Shown: positions 7,199-16,798 of the stretch, in pieces
Layout: each line of letters starts with the position of its first letter
How positions within the stretch are numbered: position 1 is the stretch's first letter
DNA from: Pseudooceanicola sp.
GTDB lineage: Bacteria > Pseudomonadota > Alphaproteobacteria > Rhodobacterales > Rhodobacteraceae
DNA length: 61,012 bases
Direction: 5' to 3'
Assembly: GCA_002709085.1 (NCBI GenBank)
Contig: PAPR01000074.1
Coordinates: forward strand, 1-61,012
Notes under the pieces: generated by a model
Databases searched by the model: none
What the model was told of the DNA's origin: nothing
Seen by the model: only the letters and a program-made list of their open reading frames with translations
Program-made: the position numbers and the translations under genes

Positions 7199-9421
7199 AT
7201 GCAAGACATTCATTCCCGACGGTTCATTAGATTGCCGTTCTGGCTATCCACCGCATTGGCGATCCTGTCATCGGTGCTGGTCCTGACCCTCGCCTTGACT
7301 CAGCCGTGGCTGGGTCTGGATCTCACCGTGCAGGACGGTGGGGTCGTCGTCGAAAGCGTCAGCCGTGATGCACCGACTGCAGGCGCATTGCAGCCCGGCG
7401 ACCAGGTCCTTTCCATCGCACCATCGGGCGGGACGGCCATCGCGCTTCATCCTCGCGATCTGATGGAAGAACCCGACGGTTTGCCTCTGATCGCCGATAT
7501 GCGAGCGTTGTTTGCCAAGCTCGGCGACATGAACGATGCATTGCGCGCCGGTCCGGTGGATCTGGTCCTTGCCCGCGATGGGGTTGAGCGTCAGGTCAGC
7601 GTCACGGCGGCCAGCGACCGGCCCTTGCGCGATCTGCCCGTGGTCTTCTGGGTGCAACTGGTGGTCGGAATGACGGCCGCGATCCTGTGCGGTTGGGTCC
7701 TGTCGGTGCGCAGCCGGGAAGCGGCGGCGATGTTTCTCGTGGTGTCCGGTGTGGGGCTGCTGGTTTCATCGCATGCGGCGGCGCTCTATTCGATACGGGA
7801 GTTGAGCATGCCGGAGGGGGTCTTCGCGCTTGCCTCCTCGCTCAACAGTGTTGGATCGCTGACCTTCGGGATCGGTATGATCAGCATGTTCCTCGTCTAT
7901 CCTCGGCGTTACTTGCCGGTCTGGGCGCCGGTGCCTGTCTTCGTGGTGTTCGGGACCTGGGCCCTGCTCAGCTTCCTGCGGGTGCTGGAGACTCCGACCG
8001 CCTCTGTACACCTGCCGATCCTGGTCGAGATGATCTGCATCGTGATCGCCGCCGTCGGTCAATTCTTTGCCACGCGCGGACGGCCTCGCGATCGCGCGGT
8101 GCTGCGCTGGTTCGGCCTGTCGGTGGTGATCGGGGCGGGTGGGTTCGTCAGCCTGATCGCAGTTCCTCAGGCCGTTGGATTCGCGCCGCAGATCAGCCAG
8201 GGATACGCGTTCGCCCTGTTCCTCATCATTTACGTCGGCCTGGTCCTCGGGGTTGCACGCTACCGCCTGTTCGATCTGGAATTCTGGGCATTCCGGGCCT
8301 TGTTCTACGCGGGTGGCGTGGCGCTGTTATTCCTGTTCGACGGAGTGTTGATCTATACGGTCGCCCTGGATCGCTTGCCGGCCTTTTCGCTCTCCCTGTT
8401 GCTGGTGGCGTTCATCTATCTGCCCATGCGCGATCATCTGGCGCGTGTGCTCAGCGGGCGACGGTATCTGTCGACATCGGAATTGTTCGACATGGTGTCC
8501 GACGTTGCACTGGCCCCCACCACAGACCTGCGGCGCGACCGTTACAAAGACCTGCTGATGGAATTGTTCCAGCCGATCCGCATCGAATCCGCGCCCGAGC
8601 CCGTATCGCAGCCGGTTCTGGAGTCTGGCGGGGATGCGATGGACGTGCCCGGCCTCGACGGGACCGGCGATCTGCGGATGTTCTGGCCGCATCGGGGGCG
8701 GCGCCTGTTCTCGTTGCGCGACGTACAGCGGGTCGCGGCGGTGGTGCAAATGGCGGCGCAATTCATCGAACGCCGGCGAGCCTATGAGGCGGGCGCGGAG
8801 GAAGAACGTCAGCGTATCAATCGCGACATGCATGACAACATCGGGGTGCAACTCCTCGGTGCGCTCCACTCAAGCGAAATAATCCGCAAGAACGAGTTGA
8901 TCCGTCAAACCCTGACCGACTTGCGCGAGACGGTTTCCAATCCCGGCGGTGAGCCGATTCACCTGAAGACCCTGCTGGGCGATATGCGGGCGGAGATGTC
9001 GGAACACCTCGCTTCGGCCGATATCCAGTTGCGTTGGGAGGAGGACGACCTGCCGGATGTGACGCTGCAACCGCTGGTCATCAATTCGATCCGGTCGATC
9101 CTGCGCGAAGGGGTCGGAAACATCTTGCGGCATGCGCAGGCCGACACAGCCGAGGTTTCGTTTACCACAAAGCCCGGCCCCGATCAGGGTCAGTTGATCA
9201 TGACCATCCGCGACAATGGCACCACGCCAGTTGTCCTGCCGCTGGCTGCCGCCAAGCCAGGCAGTGGGAATGGTTTGCGCAATATCCGGGCGCGCACCGA
9301 GGCACGCGGCGGCAGCTTTTCGTTCGAGCGGGTGGAGACGGGGCCTGGGTCCATCTTGCGTGCCGCGCTGCCGCTTTTGACGCAGGAGACGCGTCACGAT
9401 CTGAGGGAAGCGAGCGAATGA
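7199..9421 (+). CDS. PDZ-containing membrane histidine kinase, NarL/DegS type
   Basis: About 740 residues. An N-terminal membrane segment is followed by a PDZ-like domain (VVVESVSRDAPTAGALQPGDQVLSI), which should lie outside the cytoplasmic membrane. Then come about eight hydrophobic segments (residues about 150-400), and a cytoplasmic HisKA_3 domain with phospho-His545 in ERQRINRDMHDNIG. The ATPase region has EGVGNILRHAQA (N box), IRDNG and SGNGLRNIRARTEARGG. It phosphorylates the response regulator 15 nt downstream. A PDZ domain on a sensor kinase suggests recognition of exposed C-termini of misfolded envelope or outer-membrane proteins. This fits its place opposite the Slam operon but is inference. 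ATG 7199 is taken; TTG 7172 is in frame upstream. Confidence 0.85.
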   Translation: MQDIHSRRFIRLPFWLSTALAILSSVLVLTLALTQPWLGLDLTVQDGGVVVESVSRDAPTAGALQPGDQVLSIAPSGGTAIALHPRDLMEEPDGLPLIADMRALFAKLGDMNDALRAGPVDLVLARDGVERQVSVTAASDRPLRDLPVVFWVQLVVGMTAAILCGWVLSVRSREAAAMFLVVSGVGLLVSSHAAALYSIRELSMPEGVFALASSLNSVGSLTFGIGMISMFLVYPRRYLPVWAPVPVFVVFGTWALLSFLRVLETPTASVHLPILVEMICIVIAAVGQFFATRGRPRDRAVLRWFGLSVVIGAGGFVSLIAVPQAVGFAPQISQGYAFALFLIIYVGLVLGVARYRLFDLEFWAFRALFYAGGVALLFLFDGVLIYTVALDRLPAFSLSLLLVAFIYLPMRDHLARVLSGRRYLSTSELFDMVSDVALAPTTDLRRDRYKDLLMELFQPIRIESAPEPVSQPVLESGGDAMDVPGLDGTGDLRMFWPHRGRRLFSLRDVQRVAAVVQMAAQFIERRRAYEAGAEEERQRINRDMHDNIGVQLLGALHSSEIIRKNELIRQTLTDLRETVSNPGGEPIHLKTLLGDMRAEMSEHLASADIQLRWEEDDLPDVTLQPLVINSIRSILREGVGNILRHAQADTAEVSFTTKPGPDQGQLIMTIRDNGTTPVVLPLAAAKPGSGNGLRNIRARTEARGGSFSFERVETGPGSILRAALPLLTQETRHDLREASE

Positions 9422-9436
9422 CCCGAGGGGGATGGC

Positions 9437-10075
9437 ATGCGCGTACTCATCCTTGAGGATATCGCCGAGACACGCGACTGGCTTCAGGGCATTATCACCA
9501 GCGCGTTCGGCGTCGCGGATGTGGAGGTCGCAGGCATGATCCGCGACGCCCGGCAATTGATCGAGACGCCCGGTGACTTTGACCTCGCATTGCTGGACCT
9601 GGGCCTGCCGGATGGATCGGGACTGGACATCCTGCGGCGTCTCAAATCAGTTTCGCCGGGAACGCGCTGCGTGGTGACAACGGTGATGGGAGACGACACC
9701 ACGGTTGTCGCGGCCCTCTCTGCCGGAGCGGATGGCTACTTGCTAAAGGAAAACCCCGGCACGATCCTCATCCGGCAGTTGCAGCAGATTTCCGACGGAA
9801 TCCCGGCGCTGTCGCCGCCGATCGCCCGACGCATCATGGAACATTTTCGCCTGACCGGCCCGGCTGTCGAGGACGACGCCCGTCTGACGGACCGCGAGGC
9901 CGAGGTGCTGGGCCTGATCGGGCGAGGCTTGCGCAACGCCGAGGTCGCACGCGAACTCAGAATCGCGGAATCCACCGTCGCGGGCTATATCAAGGGTGTT
10001 TACCGCAAACTGGGGATTTCCACGCGCGCCGAAGCTGCCTGGCATGCCAATAGGCTGGGCCTCTCATATCGGTGA
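9437..10075 (+). CDS. LuxR/NarL family response regulator
   Basis: A 212-residue two-domain regulator. The receiver (residues 1-120) has LEDIAETRDW, phospho-acceptor Asp54 in ALLDLGLPDGSG, the switch Thr in VVTTVMGDD and the Lys in YLLKENPG. The C-terminal LuxR-type helix-turn-helix (about 148-205) reads LTDREAEVLGLIGRGLRNAEVARELRIAESTVAGYIKGVYRKLGI. It is the cognate partner of the preceding PDZ kinase, from which it is separated by 15 nt. The target genes are not shown by sequence. The divergently placed lipoprotein/Slam operon with its inverted repeats is a natural candidate. It ends 8 nt before the stop of the convergent DUF808 gene. Confidence 0.92.
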   Translation: MRVLILEDIAETRDWLQGIITSAFGVADVEVAGMIRDARQLIETPGDFDLALLDLGLPDGSGLDILRRLKSVSPGTRCVVTTVMGDDTTVVAALSAGADGYLLKENPGTILIRQLQQISDGIPALSPPIARRIMEHFRLTGPAVEDDARLTDREAEVLGLIGRGLRNAEVARELRIAESTVAGYIKGVYRKLGISTRAEAAWHANRLGLSYR

Positions 10076-10083
10076 TCCCCGTC

Positions 10084-11049
10084 TCAGGTCGCGTGGGCAT
10101 CCGATTTGGTAAAGAGCGACGACGCGACTTTGACGAGGGGGATCAAGGCGCCCCCCACGATCAACCCGATGATTCCGTCGATAAAGGCCGTTACCCCCCA
10201 TTCCAGCGCACTGGCCAGATCACCGGTGTTCTCGGCCACGCCGACCGCAAAGTGGTGGATCGCGTCGTAAGGCGCATGCCAGCCCAATTCGGCGGCACCG
10301 TGCACAAGGATCGAGCCGCCCACCCAGATCATCGCAGCCGTCCCGACGATGATCAGAATCTGCATGAAGGTCGGCATGGCGCGAACGATGAAGTTACCCA
10401 GGGCGCGGGTCGCGCCGAAACGACCGCGTGCCGCCATGGCGAGGCCCACATCGTCCGCCTTCACGATCAAGGCGACCGCGCCATAGACCGCGAGCGTGAT
10501 CAGGATCCCGGCGACTGCGAAAACCGAGGCTTCGATCCAGAGAGACTGCCCCTCGGGCAGGGCCGACAAGATGATGGTCATAATTTCGGCTGACAGAATG
10601 AAATCGGTCTTGATGGCGCCCTTGACCTTCTGTTCTTCCAGATGGGCGCCGGTTTCCAGTTTCTTACCAACGGCTTCGGCTTGATCATGGTGGGCGGGGC
10701 TGATGACGTGCCAGACCTTTTCCGCCCCCTCAAAGCACAGGTAGCACCCGCCGAGCATCAACAGCGGATAGATCAGGATCGGCGCGAATGCCGAGAGCAA
10801 CATGGCGATCGGGAGCAGGATCACCAGTTTGTTGAACAGGGAACCGCGCGCGATCTTCCACACGATCGGCAACTCACGCTTGGCCTCGAAACCATGGACG
10901 TACTTGGGCGAAACCGCCGCATCGTCGATGACGGCCCCTGCCGCCTTGCCTGATGCCTTGACCGCCTGCCCGATGACGTCATCCATCGAGGCCGCCGCGA
11001 CCTTTGCGATGGCCGCTACATCGTCGAGAAGCGCGAGTAATCCGCTCAT
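10084..11049 (-). CDS. DUF808 / YedI family inner-membrane protein
   Basis: A 321-residue protein starting MSGLLALLDDVAAIAKVAAASMDDV, the hallmark opening of the DUF808 (YedI) family. It continues with KALGVVGDDAAV-like sequence (AAGAVIDDAAVSPKYV), a cytoplasmic loop and four or more hydrophobic helices (LFNKLVILLPIAMLLSAFAP, LLMLGGCYLCFEGAEK, TIILSALPEG, VFAVAGILITLAVYGAVALIV). The family is widespread but its function is unknown. ATG 11049 is chosen because the family motif starts there. An upstream in-frame ATG at 11145 would add a proline-rich tail without homology. It is convergent with the response regulator. Confidence 0.87.
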   Translation of the reverse strand: MSGLLALLDDVAAIAKVAAASMDDVIGQAVKASGKAAGAVIDDAAVSPKYVHGFEAKRELPIVWKIARGSLFNKLVILLPIAMLLSAFAPILIYPLLMLGGCYLCFEGAEKVWHVISPAHHDQAEAVGKKLETGAHLEEQKVKGAIKTDFILSAEIMTIILSALPEGQSLWIEASVFAVAGILITLAVYGAVALIVKADDVGLAMAARGRFGATRALGNFIVRAMPTFMQILIIVGTAAMIWVGGSILVHGAAELGWHAPYDAIHHFAVGVAENTGDLASALEWGVTAFIDGIIGLIVGGALIPLVKVASSLFTKSDAHAT

Positions 11050-11538
11050 TCTGCCGTTATCCTTTTTTCCTGCCGCATTCACGGTCCGGGTCGGTTCCAA
11101 CATAGAGCATTTGCGCCGAACGGGAAGGGGAGGAGGTGGTCCCATGGTCCTGAGGTATTCGGCGTGCGGTTGTTTGTTAAGCTGCCGCTTTGGTGCTCCG
11201 GGTCGTGTCTTTTGGCAGAGTGTTCAGGCTGGGTGAGGTCTCCTCGCCCCATTTCCCTGTTGGTGTAAGGTGGTGCATTGAGCGCGACTGCCAATGATTG
11301 ACAGTTGTCGGATTTTGCGCTTCTCAGTTAAATTTTTGGGGATGAATCTAAAATTTCGAGCGGCTTTGTGAAACTACTCGCTAAAAGGTACTGGCCATTC
11401 GCACTCTATAATACCATGAACCACGGCCCTGACCCGGGATCGAACAGCGGCATTGACCGAACCGTCGCTTGCCCGGACTTGGCGCGATGGGGCCATGCGG
11501 ATACTGATAGACCCTATTGAGAAAAAATGGATGGTCCG
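11050..11538. other. Intergenic region, partly AT-rich, no gene seen
   Basis: About 490 bp between the divergent DUF808 and LpxR-like genes. The segment around 11320-11415 is clearly more AT-rich than its surroundings and contains an exact TATAAT at 11407-11412, but no convincing -35 element at the right distance. A 34-codon open frame starts at 11416 immediately after it, too close to be expressed from that box, and has no ribosome site. The stretch probably holds the promoters of both neighbours. Confidence 0.5.
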
Positions 11539-12453
11539 ATGCGCCAATTCTGCCTATGCGTCCTTTTCCTGATCTGTGCCACCTCCGGTGCCTTGGCGCA
11601 GGAGGGGCGGCTGTCCTACCTCGGGAGCGGCCGTCTCTTCGTCAACGATATGATCGGGGACGGTGACGATCGCTGGCGCACCGGCTCGATCTCGGTCAGC
11701 CACGTCTTTGGGCCCGGCTGGCGCGGTCAATTGCCAGAGCGTCCGGGTGAGATCATTGAGGTCCGCGTGATGGGAGAGGTGATCGCGCCGTACCGGCTGA
11801 ACAGGCGGAACGCAGGGGATCGCCCCTTTGCCGGCTCATGGTCGCTTGGCGCGCATAGCCACTTCCAGCGCGGCGGCTGGCAGATGTCGCTGGGTGCCGA
11901 TGCGGTTATCACCGGGCCGCAGACGGGCCTCGCGAACCTGCAGCAGTTTCTGCATCGGACCGTCGGCTTTGATCACAAGGCCTCGCCCAGCGTTCTGGCC
12001 GGTCAGATTCCCAATGGCATTCATGCCGCAGGCGTCTTTGAGACGGGTCGGGACTATGCCGTCGGGCGCGCGATCCTGCGCCCCTTTGTCGAGGCGCGCG
12101 CCGGGGTCGAGGATTTGGCCCGCGTCGGTTTCGACCTCACCTTCGGTTCTGTCGGGCGGCGCGAGTTGATGATCCGCGACACCGTGACCGGGATCAGATA
12201 TCGCACCATCGGAGCCAGCGAAAAGGGTCATTCCCTCGTTCTGGGGGCCGATGCGGCAAAGGTCTGGCACAGCATCTATCTGCCGTCCGGGCGCAATCAA
12301 ATCACCGATCTACGCTATCGCGCCCGCGCGGGCCTGCACTGGCAGGGCAACCGGTGGCGTCAGTTCTTTGGCCTGACATGGCTGGGGCCTGAGTTTGTCG
12401 GACAACGTAGCGGACAGGTCGTCGGCGCGGTTCGTTTCGATTACCGGTTCTGA
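11539..12453 (+). CDS. LpxR-like lipid A 3'-O-deacylase (outer membrane)
   Basis: A 304-residue beta-barrel protein with signal peptide (MRQFCLCVLFLICATSGALA|Q) and a C-terminal Phe (VRFDYRF). Landmarks of the LpxR/DUF2219 family are in place: ND at 36-37, a Thr at 48 in DRWRTGSIS, DRPFAG at 94-99, and His139 in the Q...H pattern (LANLQQFLHRTVG). These correspond to catalytic positions described for Salmonella LpxR (Asn9, Asp10, Thr34, His122). LpxR removes the 3'-acyloxyacyl group from lipid A at the cell surface, dependent on calcium. ATG 11539 gives the cleaner signal peptide; ATG 11527 is four codons upstream. It stands alone, with no other lipid A gene nearby. Confidence 0.8.
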   Translation: MRQFCLCVLFLICATSGALAQEGRLSYLGSGRLFVNDMIGDGDDRWRTGSISVSHVFGPGWRGQLPERPGEIIEVRVMGEVIAPYRLNRRNAGDRPFAGSWSLGAHSHFQRGGWQMSLGADAVITGPQTGLANLQQFLHRTVGFDHKASPSVLAGQIPNGIHAAGVFETGRDYAVGRAILRPFVEARAGVEDLARVGFDLTFGSVGRRELMIRDTVTGIRYRTIGASEKGHSLVLGADAAKVWHSIYLPSGRNQITDLRYRARAGLHWQGNRWRQFFGLTWLGPEFVGQRSGQVVGAVRFDYRF

Positions 12454-12607
12454 GCCCACCGCATCGTGCGTGAGATCCCGTACGGGCTTTCAACACAGGC
12501 TTTCGGGCTCTGACTGACTGTGCTACCTTGGGCGCAATTCGACCGGTCGCAAAAGACCGGCATGAGGATTGAGGCATAATCCCGAACCGGGAAGGCAGAG
12601 AGCAGGC

Positions 12608-13681
12608 ATGAAAGCGGGCTTCAAGGGCACGTACGTCATTTCATTATCGCAGGTTGAGCTGGACGGCGCGCGAAACGCTGCGCCGCAAGCGTTGCGGGTC
12701 GGGTCCACATGGTCATGGTCGGGCGAGGCTATTCGCGTCGACGGCCCCAATGACGTGCTGCGGCTGGATCAGGCGGAAACGGAAAAGACCTTGCGCAGGC
12801 GGGCCGCGCGCAAGGTGCGTCGCCTTGTCGGCGCGGCGCTCGACCCGGCGGCCTTTGACGCGGGTGACAAGGTGCAGGTGCAAACCGACGACCCGCTGAT
12901 GGACGGGGGCTTTGTGCTGACCGACGGGCGCAACAGCTTTACCGCGACGATCGTGGAGGTCGAGGGGGCCGCGCCCTTGCTGATGTTCCTCGACGAGCTG
13001 CCGCCAAAGGGGCGAGATCTCTGGGTTGTTGATGTACGCAATGATCAGCCCCGTCTGGCACCGAACCAACCTGCTGCGGGTGGCGTGATCTGTTTCACGC
13101 CCGGTACGCGGATCGCGACACCCTACGGCGCAACCCCGGTGGAACAGTTGCGCGAAGGCGACAAGGTGCTGACCAAGGACAACGGGCCGCAGGAAATCTG
13201 GTGGTCCGGTGCGCGGCGCATGACGGGCGCGCGGTTATACGCGATGCCGCATCTGCGCCCGATCCGTATCCGCGCCGGCGCTTTCGGAATTCAGCGCCCC
13301 GACGATGAGTTGCTCGTTTCGCCCGAGCACCGGATGTTGGTGAAAGGGTCCGCCGCGCGCGCTTTGTTCAACACCCCCGAGGTGCTCGTCGCTGCACGCG
13401 ATCTGGTGAATGGCAGGACGATCATGCAGGACACGCAGCTGCGCGAGGTTACCTACATCCATCTCCTGCTCGAATCCCACCAGGTGATCTGGGCCAACAA
13501 CGTGGAAACCGAAAGCTTCCATCCCGCCAATGCCACACTGGCCGCCCTGGACGACCACGACCGCGCGCGCCTGCTGGAGGGCTTGCCCGATCTGCGCGCC
13601 GACCTCCATTCCTATGGCGGTTACGCCCGCCGGAACCTGAGTAAAGCCGAGACGGCGATCCTGATGCACAAGGCGGCTTAG
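12608..13681 (+). CDS. Hint domain-containing protein
   Basis: A 357-residue protein. The C-terminal half is a Hint domain: Cys162 in CFTPGTRIATPYG, then VEQLREGDKVLTKDNGPQEI, a central RIRAGAFG....DELLVSPEHRML, and the closing HLLLESHQVIWANNVETESFHPAN. Such proteins (Hint_2 family) are abundant in Rhodobacteraceae, where they occur alone or attached to RTX-like repeats. They resemble hedgehog/intein autoprocessing folds. The N-terminal 155 residues have no recognised domain. A catalytic Cys and late His are present, so cleavage or thioester formation at Ile161-Cys162 is conceivable but unproven. Not an intein, because no host protein continues after the domain. No signal peptide is seen. Confidence 0.82.
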   Translation: MKAGFKGTYVISLSQVELDGARNAAPQALRVGSTWSWSGEAIRVDGPNDVLRLDQAETEKTLRRRAARKVRRLVGAALDPAAFDAGDKVQVQTDDPLMDGGFVLTDGRNSFTATIVEVEGAAPLLMFLDELPPKGRDLWVVDVRNDQPRLAPNQPAAGGVICFTPGTRIATPYGATPVEQLREGDKVLTKDNGPQEIWWSGARRMTGARLYAMPHLRPIRIRAGAFGIQRPDDELLVSPEHRMLVKGSAARALFNTPEVLVAARDLVNGRTIMQDTQLREVTYIHLLLESHQVIWANNVETESFHPANATLAALDDHDRARLLEGLPDLRADLHSYGGYARRNLSKAETAILMHKAA

Positions 13682-13905
13682 GCCGGCGGCGCGTCATCCC
13701 GTCTACGCTGCAGGATGCACATCTGCCGCCTTCCCGCGTTCTGCCGGTTGACTCCGTCCCGACCGCGCGTATAAGCGCCCCTTCATTGGTGTTGGTGGTC
13801 CCCGCGAGGGGAAGCCTGTCAGGGGTCAGACCCAGAGGACAACGCCCTTCATAGTCGCCCCGGTGCTCAACCGCCGTGGCGTCGATCCAAAGAAGGAGAT
13901 CAGCC

Positions 13906-14526
13906 GTGACCAAACGCACGTCTGCCAAGTACAAAATTGACCGCCGGATGGGTGAAAACATCTGGGGTCGTCCGAAATCCCCCGTCAACCGCCGCGAATA
14001 CGGCCCCGGCCAGCACGGTCAGCGCCGCAAGGGCAAAATGTCCGACTTTGGCCTGCAGTTGCGCGCCAAGCAGAAGCTGAAAGGCTACTACGGCGATCTG
14101 ACCGAAAAGCAGTTCAAGCGGATCTATTCCGAAGCGGCCCGTGTTAAAGGCGACACCGGCGAAAACCTCGTTGGCCTGCTGGAGCGCCGTCTCGATGCCG
14201 TCGTTTACCGCGCCAAATTCGTGGCGACAGTCTTTGCCGCGCGTCAGTTCGTGAACCACGGCCACGTTCTGGTCAACGGCAAGCGCGTCAACATCCCCTC
14301 CTACCGTGTGAAGGAAGGCGACGTCGTCGAAGTCCGCGAGAAGTCCAAGCAGATCGCTGTCCTTCTCGAAGCGACCCAACTGGCCGAGCGTGACGTGCCC
14401 GACTACATCGACGCAGACCACTCCAAGATGAAAGCGACCTTTGTTCGCACCCCGGCGCTGAGCGATATTCCCTACGCCGTCATCATGGAACCGCACCTCG
14501 TCATCGAATATTACGCCCAGAACTGA
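13906..14526 (+). CDS. rpsD: 30S ribosomal protein S4
   Basis: A 206-residue S4 of standard alphaproteobacterial length. It opens [29 protein letters not shown] and carries the S4 RNA-binding domain at about 95-160 ([44 protein letters not shown]). The protein binds 16S rRNA early in 30S assembly. The start is GTG 13906, fixed by a perfect AAGGAG at 13893-13898. It is a lone rpsD outside the ribosomal operon, as usual in this group. A 224-bp leader precedes it, and an intrinsic terminator follows at 14554-14580, so it is a single-gene unit. Confidence 0.98.
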   Translation: MTKRTSAKYKIDRRMGENIWGRPKSPVNRREYGPGQHGQRRKGKMSDFGLQLRAKQKLKGYYGDLTEKQFKRIYSEAARVKGDTGENLVGLLERRLDAVVYRAKFVATVFAARQFVNHGHVLVNGKRVNIPSYRVKEGDVVEVREKSKQIAVLLEATQLAERDVPDYIDADHSKMKATFVRTPALSDIPYAVIMEPHLVIEYYAQN

Positions 14527-14553
14527 TCCTTCCGGATCGTTCAATGGGTTGGA

Positions 14554-14580
14554 GGCCGCGCCATCGGGTGCGGCCTTTTT
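14554..14580 (+). terminator. Intrinsic terminator after rpsD
   Basis: Stem GGCCGC (14554-14559) pairs with GCGGCC (14570-14575) around a 10-nt loop and is followed by TTTTT. It lies 28 nt after the rpsD stop. Confidence 0.85.
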
Positions 14581-14792
14581 CCGTTTACCGCTCTCTCCTT
14601 GCGCGCCGGAGCCTTGGGGTCGCGCGCAGCCTCAGCCTTCGAACCGGCCCTTGTCCTGTATTGACCGCCGTCCGGACGACTGGGCCATGATGCGGCGACC
14701 TCCTTGCAACGGTGGTGACCCGGCGCACTCGCCGCTCTGGCCTTGGCGGCACGGCCAAGCTATGAGGGCCGGGGTACACAGGTGGAACAACC

Positions 14793-15881
14793 ATGACCGA
14801 ACAGATCAAGCCGCAGCCCGGCATCATGGATATTGCTCTCTACATCGGCGGAGCGTCGCATGTTGCGGGGATCAGCGAGGCGGTGAAACTCTCTTCGAAC
14901 GAAAATCCCTATGGCGCGGGTGAGCCTGCGCGCGAGGCTTACCTGCGCGCCGGGCATGACCTGCACCGCTATCCCTCGACCGATCACACCTCACTGCGGG
15001 TGGCGATAGGCGCACAATATAACCTCGACCCCGATTGCATCATTTGCGGCGTCGGTTCGGACGAGATCCTGACGCTGGTGGCGCAGGCCTACGCCGGGCA
15101 GGGCGACGAAATTATATATACCGAGCACGGCTTTACCCTCTATCCGATCATCGCGCAGATGGCCGGCGCCACCCCGATCAAGGTAGCGGAGCGTGAGCGT
15201 GTGGTCGATGTGGACGCGATCCTCGCCGCCTGCACGGAGCGCACGCGACTGGTCTATGTCGCCAATCCCAACAACCCGACCGGCAGCATGATCGGCGGAA
15301 ACGAGATCGCGCGCCTTGCCGCCGGATTGCCATCGCAGGCGATCCTCGTGCTGGATGGGGCCTATACGGAATATGTCGATGGCTACGACGGCGGCGCCAA
15401 ACTGGTGCAGAGCCGGTCCAACGTCTTGATGACGCGCACTTTCTCCAAGATTTACGGGCTGGGTGGGTTGCGGATCGGTTGGGGCTACGCGCCGCGGGAA
15501 ATCATCGACGTGCTGAACCGGGTTCGACAGCCCTTCAACCTCAGCAACACGCAGCTCGCCGTGGCCGAAGCAGCGGTCAAGGATCAGGCGCATGTCACCA
15601 AATCGCGCGAGGCCAACACACGCCTCCGTGCCTGGATGGCCGAGGCGTTGGCCGAACATGGGGTGCCTTCCGATACCTCCTGCGCGAATTTCATCCTTGC
15701 AAGGTTCGCCAGCGCGGAGGAGGCCGCCGAAGCGGACGCCTACCTCAAATCGCAGGGGCTGATCGTGCGTCAGGTCACCAGCTACGGATTGCCCCGATGC
15801 CTTCGGATCACCGTCGGGGACGAAAGCGCATGCCGCCGCGTTGCCCATGCCATCGGCCAGTTCAAGGGCGGCGCACGATGA
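14793..15881 (+). CDS. hisC: Histidinol-phosphate aminotransferase
   Basis: A 362-residue class-I/II PLP aminotransferase. Visible landmarks are LSSNENPYG (substrate region), [23 protein letters not shown], the PLP-contacting LDGAYTEY, and the Schiff-base lysine in [16 protein letters not shown]. It would convert imidazole-acetol phosphate to histidinol phosphate. In Rhodobacterales this copy lies directly before prephenate dehydrogenase, and the pair may also serve aromatic amino acid transamination. The stop overlaps the tyrC start (ATGA), indicating translational coupling. Which of the two roles dominates cannot be read from sequence. Confidence 0.93.
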   Translation: MTEQIKPQPGIMDIALYIGGASHVAGISEAVKLSSNENPYGAGEPAREAYLRAGHDLHRYPSTDHTSLRVAIGAQYNLDPDCIICGVGSDEILTLVAQAYAGQGDEIIYTEHGFTLYPIIAQMAGATPIKVAERERVVDVDAILAACTERTRLVYVANPNNPTGSMIGGNEIARLAAGLPSQAILVLDGAYTEYVDGYDGGAKLVQSRSNVLMTRTFSKIYGLGGLRIGWGYAPREIIDVLNRVRQPFNLSNTQLAVAEAAVKDQAHVTKSREANTRLRAWMAEALAEHGVPSDTSCANFILARFASAEEAAEADAYLKSQGLIVRQVTSYGLPRCLRITVGDESACRRVAHAIGQFKGGAR

Positions 15882-16798
15882 GCCAGGTCTACGGTCGCGT
15901 CGCCTTGATCGGTCTTGGGCTGATCGCCTCGTCCATGTTCTGGGCGATCAAGCGGGGCGGACTGGTCGGCGAGGTCACCGGCTATGCTCGGTCCGAGGAG
16001 ACGCGCGCGACCGCGCGGCGGATCGGCCTGTGCGACCGTGTGTGCGACACGCTGGAAGACGCGGTGAAGGACGCCGACCTCGTCGTGCTTTGCGTTCCCG
16101 TCGGCGCGATGGAAGCCGTCGCGCGCCAGATGGCCGGATCGTTGAAACCGGGCGCGACCGTGTCCGACGTCGGCTCGGTCAAGCGCGCGGTGATCGAGGC
16201 GGTCGGCCCGCATATCCCCGAAGGCGTGCATTTCGTTCCCGCACATCCACTGGCGGGGACAGAGCATTCCGGCCCGGAGTCCGGCTTTGCGGAGCTGTTC
16301 GACAACCGCTGGTCCCTGATCGTGCCGTCGGGCGATCCGGATGCCGGCGCGGTTGCGGATCTGCGTGCTCTTTGGGAAGGCATGGGCGCAAACGTGGACG
16401 TCATGGACCCGGATCACCACGATCTGGTCCTCGCCGTCACCTCGCATACCCCGCATCTCATCGCTTACACGATGGTCGGGGTGGCCGATGACCTGCGCCG
16501 CGTGACGGATAGCGAAGTCATCAAGTATTCTGCCGCGGGTTTTCGCGACTTCACCCGGATCGCGGCGTCGGATCCGACGATGTGGCGCGACGTCTTCCTG
16601 ACGAACAAGGACGCGACGCTGGAAATCCTCGGGCGGTTCACCGAGGAGCTCTTCGCCCTCCAGCGGGCCATTCGCACCGGCGACGGCGATCTGTTGCACG
16701 ATTATTTCACCCGAACCCGCGGAATCCGGCGTGGTATCCTTGACGCCGGTCAGGATGTCGATGCGCCGAATTTCGGTCGCAGCACAAAGGCCAAGTAG
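15878..16798 (+). CDS. tyrC: Prephenate/arogenate dehydrogenase
   Basis: A 306-residue NAD(P)-dependent dehydrogenase with an N-terminal Rossmann motif ([18 protein letters not shown]), the second nucleotide region ([13 protein letters not shown]), SDVGSVK, and the catalytic/substrate motif [18 protein letters not shown]. The helical C-terminal domain contains [12 protein letters not shown]. It oxidatively decarboxylates prephenate or arogenate in tyrosine synthesis. No ACT or chorismate mutase domain is attached, consistent with the cyclohexadienyl dehydrogenase type. The Rossmann motif has Ala where Gly is usual at the third position. It is coupled to hisC by a 4-nt overlap, and the extensin-like gene begins directly after its stop. 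Confidence 0.92.
   Translation: MSQVYGRVALIGLGLIASSMFWAIKRGGLVGEVTGYARSEETRATARRIGLCDRVCDTLEDAVKDADLVVLCVPVGAMEAVARQMAGSLKPGATVSDVGSVKRAVIEAVGPHIPEGVHFVPAHPLAGTEHSGPESGFAELFDNRWSLIVPSGDPDAGAVADLRALWEGMGANVDVMDPDHHDLVLAVTSHTPHLIAYTMVGVADDLRRVTDSEVIKYSAAGFRDFTRIAASDPTMWRDVFLTNKDATLEILGRFTEELFALQRAIRTGDGDLLHDYFTRTRGIRRGILDAGQDVDAPNFGRSTKAK

Noticed and set aside
11407..11418. Promoter with exact TATAAT followed by a 34-codon small gene at 11416
   Set aside because: No -35 box at 16-18 nt spacing, and the ATG is only 4 nt after the hexamer with no ribosome site, so it cannot be expressed from it. It was kept only as a note in the intergenic entry.
11425..11450. tRNA remnant, because GACCCGGGATCGAAC resembles an inverted T arm
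   Set aside because: No acceptor, D or anticodon arms can be paired around it.
13682..13905. Structured S4 leader RNA upstream of rpsD
   Set aside because: The 224-bp leader has short repeats such as CCCCGCGAGGGG, but I could not identify a known S4-binding pseudoknot, so no regulatory feature is claimed.
14581..14792. Small gene between rpsD and hisC
   Set aside because: The open frames here overlap the rpsD terminator or the hisC start and lack ribosome sites and composition typical of genes in this window.
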